DNA of 64,000 nt from Cedecea davisae DSM 4568 (GTDB lineage: Bacteria > Pseudomonadota > Gammaproteobacteria > Enterobacterales > Enterobacteriaceae): NCBI RefSeq assembly GCF_000412335.2, contig NZ_KE161030.1:4436739-4500738 (forward strand). Reading direction: 5' to 3'. The translations under genes and the position numbers were made by a program. The notes below the pieces were generated by a model. The model did not search any database. It was not told where the DNA came from and saw only the letters and a list, made by a program, of their open reading frames with translations. How positions within the stretch are numbered: the stretch's first letter is position 1; each line of letters begins with the position of its first letter. This document shows, piece by piece, positions 60,653 through 64,000 of this stretch.

Positions 60653-61066
60653 TTAATTAATTTCGATGCGGCGCGGCTTCATCGATTCCGGAATTTCACG
60701 TTCCAGCTCGATGTACAGCAGGCCGTTCACCAGGCTTGCACCACGCACATGGATGTTTTCTGCAAGCTGGAATTTACGTTCGAAGTTACGCTCGGCGATG
60801 CCCTGATAGAGATAGGTTCGCTCTTGCTGCTCGCCTTCGTGCGCGCCTTTAACAATCAGCAGATTGTCCTGGGCGGTGATATCAAGTTCGCTTTCAGCGA
60901 AACCGGCAACGGCAATAGCGATGCGGTAGTGGTTTTCGTCCACTAATTCTACGTTGTACGGAGGGTAGCCGCCGTTACTTTGGCTTTGGTTGTTTTCCAG
61001 CAGGTTGAACAGGCGATCAAAACCAATGGCGGAACGGTACAGCGGAGATAAATCGAAGTTACGCAT
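60653..61066 (-). CDS. ibpA: small heat shock chaperone IbpA
   Basis: A 137-residue alpha-crystallin family chaperone, the E. coli length. N-terminus [25 protein letters not shown], core [41 protein letters not shown] and C-terminal RRIEIN with the IxI-type anchor. It forms mixed assemblies with IbpB on aggregating proteins. It is first in the operon behind the sigma-32 promoter at 61172-61199, with a long structured leader. Confidence 0.97.
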   Translation of the reverse strand: MRNFDLSPLYRSAIGFDRLFNLLENNQSQSNGGYPPYNVELVDENHYRIAIAVAGFAESELDITAQDNLLIVKGAHEGEQQERTYLYQGIAERNFERKFQLAENIHVRGASLVNGLLYIELEREIPESMKPRRIEIN

Positions 61067-61069
61067 AAT

Positions 61070-61160
61070 AAAAAGCTCCTGAAATCAGCGAGTAAAGTGT
61101 AAAAGCCTTCCATCAGGACAGGCCACAAATCGGAGTACCCATTCGGCGTACTCGTTTTGG
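61070..61160 (-). promoter_or_regulatory. ROSE-type RNA thermometer in the ibpA leader
   Basis: The leader folds in successive hairpins, including GAGTAC / GTACTC (about 61134-61154). In the last one, UCGCU (61087-61091) faces the Shine-Dalgarno AGGAG (61076-61080), with a bulged G as in known ibpA ROSE elements. Translation opens when it melts. Confidence 0.8.
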
Positions 61161-61171
61161 TCACACTAGTA

Positions 61172-61199
61172 AAATGTGGCTGGCTTAGAATTTTTCAAG
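61172..61199 (-). promoter_or_regulatory. sigma-32 promoter of ibpAB
   Basis: On the minus strand CTTGAAA (61193-61199) and CCACATTT (61172-61179) with a 13-bp spacer, close to the heat-shock consensus CTTGAAA-N11-16-CCCCATNT, 105 bp before ibpA. Confidence 0.85.
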
Positions 61200-61380
61200 G
61201 CGTCATAGCGCAAATTTTTTGCGAGAGAGGGATTCCTTACTTAGACTAGCGTTGAGCATGAAATGGTAAAAATATGCGATAACCGCCACAGAGCGGAGCG
61301 ACAAAGGTTTTTAAACCACGGGCGGATGTTATAACTCCGCAGGTGCTGGTACTCAGCCAGCCATTGACGACGGCAGCAAA

Positions 61381-61713
61381 ATGATAACGAAAAATTTGTT
61401 TTCTACTCTGGTGTTAAGCACAGGCCTGCTCTGCCTGACAGGCTGTTCCAGTATGATGTCGCACAGCGGTGGCAAAGAGGGCTTGTACCCGGGCACGCGC
61501 GCAAGTGCAGAAACGCTTGGTGACGACGAAACAAGCTGGGCGCTCAAGCCGCTGGTCGCGCTGGATCTGCCTTTTACCGCCGTGCTTGATACGGTGCTGC
61601 TGCCGTGGGATGTGTTCCGTAAGGACAATTCGGTGAAATCGCGAGTGGAAGCCAGCGAAAAACAGAATCTGGCGACCAATTCCGTTATCCCACCGGCCGA
61701 CATGCCGCACTAA
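61381..61713 (+). CDS. yidQ: YidQ family lipoprotein
   Basis: A 110-residue lipoprotein precursor with lipobox LTGC in NLFSTLVLSTGLLCLTGC. The mature domain (GLYPGTRASAE, ALKPLVALDLPFTAVLDTVLLPWDVFRKD) is the YceK/YidQ pattern of DUF1375, of unknown role in the envelope. In E. coli it is divergent from ibpA as here. Start ATG at 61381; the upstream ribosome-binding site is weak. Confidence 0.93.
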   Translation: MITKNLFSTLVLSTGLLCLTGCSSMMSHSGGKEGLYPGTRASAETLGDDETSWALKPLVALDLPFTAVLDTVLLPWDVFRKDNSVKSRVEASEKQNLATNSVIPPADMPH

Positions 61714-61717
61714 TCTG

Positions 61718-62986
61718 CTATAGCCCGGTTTCCGCGCACCAGAGCTGGCGGAAACCGTCGACATCCTGCATCCAGGCGATGTGTTTTCCGTCCGGCGAAA
61801 AGACAACTGCATCGCCGGAAGGTGCTTGTTCCCCGGCCACGGTTAATGCCGTAATCGCCCCGCTTTGCGCATCGCACAACACAATTCTGCCCTGAAGTAC
61901 AAACCCCAGAGCTTTGCCTGAAGGATGCCAGTTAAACGCCGACTCCACGTCGTGCTCGCCGGAGGTTACCTGCCGTGGCTCGCCGCCGTTCGGGGAAACC
62001 GTCCACAGCTGTACAACGCCGTCGTCGTCACGCATCAGAAATGCCAGTTGGCTGCCGTCCGGGTTGCTGCGCACCCAGTGCCGAGGCTGACTCACCAGGC
62101 CGGGGTGAAGGCGATTGTGGGTAAAGGTTAATCTGCGCTGCATAACGCCTTTTGGCGGCGCGGGTAGCGTGTTGGATGTGCCGCACAGTGGCTCATCACC
62201 GGCTTGCCGATACGTGTCCTCTTCATCAGGCAAATCAACGATAAACAGCTCCGGCACCTTCTCGCCGCTGACTGAGCGCGTATCACCGATAAAAGCCAGC
62301 GCCCAGCGCTGCACGCTGCCGTCAGGTTTGCGGTAACCTCGCTCGCCTGTCCAGCCTTCTTCGTAGGCGCGGTTTATCTCGTCACTGCCCGGCGTGGGAT
62401 CTGGCGTAGTGCGGCTCACCAGCACGCAGAAGTGGCTGCCGTCGTATTCACGCGGATGATGCTTCGGAGGCTGAACCGGGCCAAAAGGCAGCGCGATGCC
62501 AACGTTACGGAGATCGAACCGTTCGCCCAACTCATGCATTACGTGGTCGTTATAGGTAAAGCTCAGACGGCTGCCGTCATGGCTCCAGACGTGTACGTGG
62601 CTGCCGCCGCGCAGCGCTCCCGGGGTGTAAGGCGAGGTGATATCCATCGCGTCAAGATTGCTGGCTTTACCCTGCTCAACTACCACGCCTCGGCGATGAT
62701 GGAAGTCGTAATACCAGCTGGCGTCCGGGGCTTCCGGGCCGTGGATAAAAACATAGCGCTCGGGCAGCTGCGGGCTTACGGTCACCACCCCGACACAGGC
62801 CCCTTCAGGCGCGCGGTACACAACCTCGACTTCTCCGCTGAAGACATTTACCCGCTCGATAGTCTCGCCGGTAAACGAAGACCCGGAGGGGCGCACATCG
62901 AAAGCCAGCCACCGGCCGTCCGGCGTCCAGGTGTTGATATTAGTAAGCTGATGATGACGTGGTGCGAAGGTGAGTTGTCTGGTCAC
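61718..62986 (-). CDS. yidR: DUF3748 protein YidR (TolB-like beta-propeller)
   Basis: A 422-residue protein with repeated TolB/WD40-like blades, each ending in a W-x-P/D-G-x-x-L-A-F phrase (INTWTPDGRWLAFDV, VHVWSHDGSRLSFTYN, WVRSNPDGSQLAFLMRD, FNWHPSGKALGFVLQ, VVFSPDGKHIAWMQD). No signal peptide is seen. It is convergent with yidQ. Function unknown; colinear with E. coli YidR and in the same synteny. Confidence 0.93.
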   Translation of the reverse strand: MTRQLTFAPRHHQLTNINTWTPDGRWLAFDVRPSGSSFTGETIERVNVFSGEVEVVYRAPEGACVGVVTVSPQLPERYVFIHGPEAPDASWYYDFHHRRGVVVEQGKASNLDAMDITSPYTPGALRGGSHVHVWSHDGSRLSFTYNDHVMHELGERFDLRNVGIALPFGPVQPPKHHPREYDGSHFCVLVSRTTPDPTPGSDEINRAYEEGWTGERGYRKPDGSVQRWALAFIGDTRSVSGEKVPELFIVDLPDEEDTYRQAGDEPLCGTSNTLPAPPKGVMQRRLTFTHNRLHPGLVSQPRHWVRSNPDGSQLAFLMRDDDGVVQLWTVSPNGGEPRQVTSGEHDVESAFNWHPSGKALGFVLQGRIVLCDAQSGAITALTVAGEQAPSGDAVVFSPDGKHIAWMQDVDGFRQLWCAETGL

Positions 62987-63028
62987 GGATTTGCCCTGAA
63001 GCGCTGAACACGCCTCAGGGTAAAAGAT

Positions 63029-63904
63029 TTAGTTATGCCTTTCCACTGCGCCAGGCAAGCTGCCCGCCAGCCATTCACAAAACTGGCGCGTCAGCGGATC
63101 GTTTTCACTATCGCGATGGACAAGCCACGCCCAGTCAGCGCCGCGCACGGTTTGCTCTGCCAGCGGAACAAGCAGGCCAGCCGCCGTTTTTTGTTCAGCC
63201 AACAACTGGCTGACGAGCGCTATCCCAAGTCCCTCTGCGGCAGCATCCAGCAGCAGCCCAGGGTCGGAGAAGTTCATCCCCTGGCTACGCTGGCCGACAT
63301 CCGCACCTCCGGCGACGGTCCAATGCTCCCAGCTCATTTCACGCTCGCCGTGAAGAGTCATGCGCTGCGGGACCAGAGCCTCCAGAATACGGGGATGGCA
63401 GGCTGGATAAAGTCTATCCTTGTACAAAACCTCAAAAACGCATTCCGCCTGAATGCTTAAATCATCGCGTATTGCCACGTCGATGGTTTCCGTCGCCATA
63501 TCGGGCGGTTCAAAGCTGGTAAACAGCCATAAATCAGTCTCCGGGTGCTGGCGATTGAAGTCTCCCAGCCTCGGCAACAGCCAGTGTCGCGCAAAAGCGG
63601 GCGTGGTATTCACAATGAGCTGGTTAGGCTTGCGGTATTGCTCAAGGCGACGAATGCCGACCGCCAGCTGCTGGAGCATAACCTGCACGGTGCTGTAAAG
63701 ATCCTGGCCCGCGTCGGTCAGGCTGACGCTGCGCCCGCTGCGAAAGAAAAGCGGCTGCTCAAGATAAGCTTCCAGGCTGCGGATCTGCTGGCTAATAGCT
63801 GACTGGGTCAGATGCAGTTCCGCGGCGGCCTGGTGAAAACTCCCCAGACGGGCGGCAGCTTCAAACCCGCGCAGGGCATTTAAAGGAGGCCAGTGCTTCA
63901 GCAT
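63029..63904 (-). CDS. LysR family regulator, GcvA/AmpR-like branch
   Basis: A 291-residue LysR regulator. The helix-turn-helix LNALRGFEAAARLGSFHQAAAELHLTQSAISQQIRSLEAYL has the GcvA-branch P-P-L-N-A-L-R-x-F-E opening, followed by FFRSGRSVSLTDAGQDLY. The effector domain has TPAFARHWLLPRLGDFNRQHPETDL and AAAEGLGIALVSQLL. No target gene is visible; the 96 bases to its right contain no gene start in this window, but its partner may lie just outside. It lies 42 bp downstream of yidR on the same strand. Confidence 0.9.
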   Translation of the reverse strand: MLKHWPPLNALRGFEAAARLGSFHQAAAELHLTQSAISQQIRSLEAYLEQPLFFRSGRSVSLTDAGQDLYSTVQVMLQQLAVGIRRLEQYRKPNQLIVNTTPAFARHWLLPRLGDFNRQHPETDLWLFTSFEPPDMATETIDVAIRDDLSIQAECVFEVLYKDRLYPACHPRILEALVPQRMTLHGEREMSWEHWTVAGGADVGQRSQGMNFSDPGLLLDAAAEGLGIALVSQLLAEQKTAAGLLVPLAEQTVRGADWAWLVHRDSENDPLTRQFCEWLAGSLPGAVERHN

Positions 63905-64000
63905 GATTGATAAGCCTGTCTAATCAGGTGGTCACTAAATATATCGTTAGATACCTGAGGCAGCCAGTGTTGAAATATCAGCCTCTTTCTCTGAGCAGAA

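Overview
The window is chromosomal DNA from a member of the Enterobacteriaceae. Most genes match Escherichia coli genes nearly end to end (gor, yibL, mtlR-mtlD-mtlA, yibF-selA-selB-aldB, fdhD, fdoGHI-fdhE, selC, emrD, dsdC-dsdX-dsdA, yidP-yidE-ibpB-ibpA-yidQ-yidR). Accessory genes (a Kdo 3-hydroxylase, an omptin, an intact alpha-glucoside operon, a FhuE-type receptor) and GC-rich codon use suggest the Klebsiella/Enterobacter/Cedecea side of the family. The genus cannot be fixed from the sequence alone.

Layout. 1-2.5 kb: end of rlmJ, gor, kdoO. 2.5-6.1 kb: an AT-rich gap, an omptin, and a membrane-anchored HEPN protein. 6.2-12.1 kb: the divergent yjiR/yjiS pair, a GNAT acetyltransferase, a YhcN/BhsA-type small protein and a large autotransporter. 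12.3-24.4 kb: yibL, the mannitol operon with four clear CRP sites upstream, an oxidoreductase/LysR pair, then yibF-selA-selB-aldB. 24.4-31.1 kb: fdhD and the formate dehydrogenase-O operon, with an in-frame UGA selenocysteine codon. 31.2-36.1 kb: an accessory stretch around the selenocysteine tRNA gene selC, holding a DUF1778/GNAT toxin-antitoxin pair, small genes, a frameshifted gene and an AlbA_2/ATPase protein. 36.4-41.6 kb: a DUF5666 protein, a lipoprotein, an SDR/LysR pair and a FhuE-type TonB receptor. 41.9-47 kb: emrD and the D-serine locus dsdC-dsdXA. 47.1-50.7 kb: an MFS carrier, a LacI regulator and a nucleoside hydrolase. 50.7-54.1 kb: an amino-acid ABC transporter with a pair of ARG boxes, and a GH5-like protein lacking both catalytic glutamates. 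54.2-58.4 kb: an intact 6-phospho-alpha-glucosidase / PTS EIICB pair with its GntR regulator (the locus that is the degenerate glv region in E. coli K-12). 58.3-63.9 kb: yidE, the ibpAB heat-shock operon with ROSE thermometers and a sigma-32 promoter, yidQ, yidR and a LysR regulator.

How the genes work together. Selenium use is unusually concentrated: SelA and SelB, the selenocysteine tRNA, the selenoenzyme FdoG and its maturation factors FdhD and FdhE all lie within 14 kb. Carbon and nitrogen uptake systems (mannitol, alpha-glucosides, D-serine, nucleosides, probably arginine-type amino acids) each have a local regulator or a recognisable operator. The best candidates for undescribed biology are the HEPN-TM-ankyrin-like protein (4411-6048), the selC-linked accessory stretch with its frameshifted gene and the AlbA_2 protein bearing an in-frame 21-bp repeat, and the LacI/MFS/nucleoside hydrolase operon with a perfect 16-bp operator-like palindrome.
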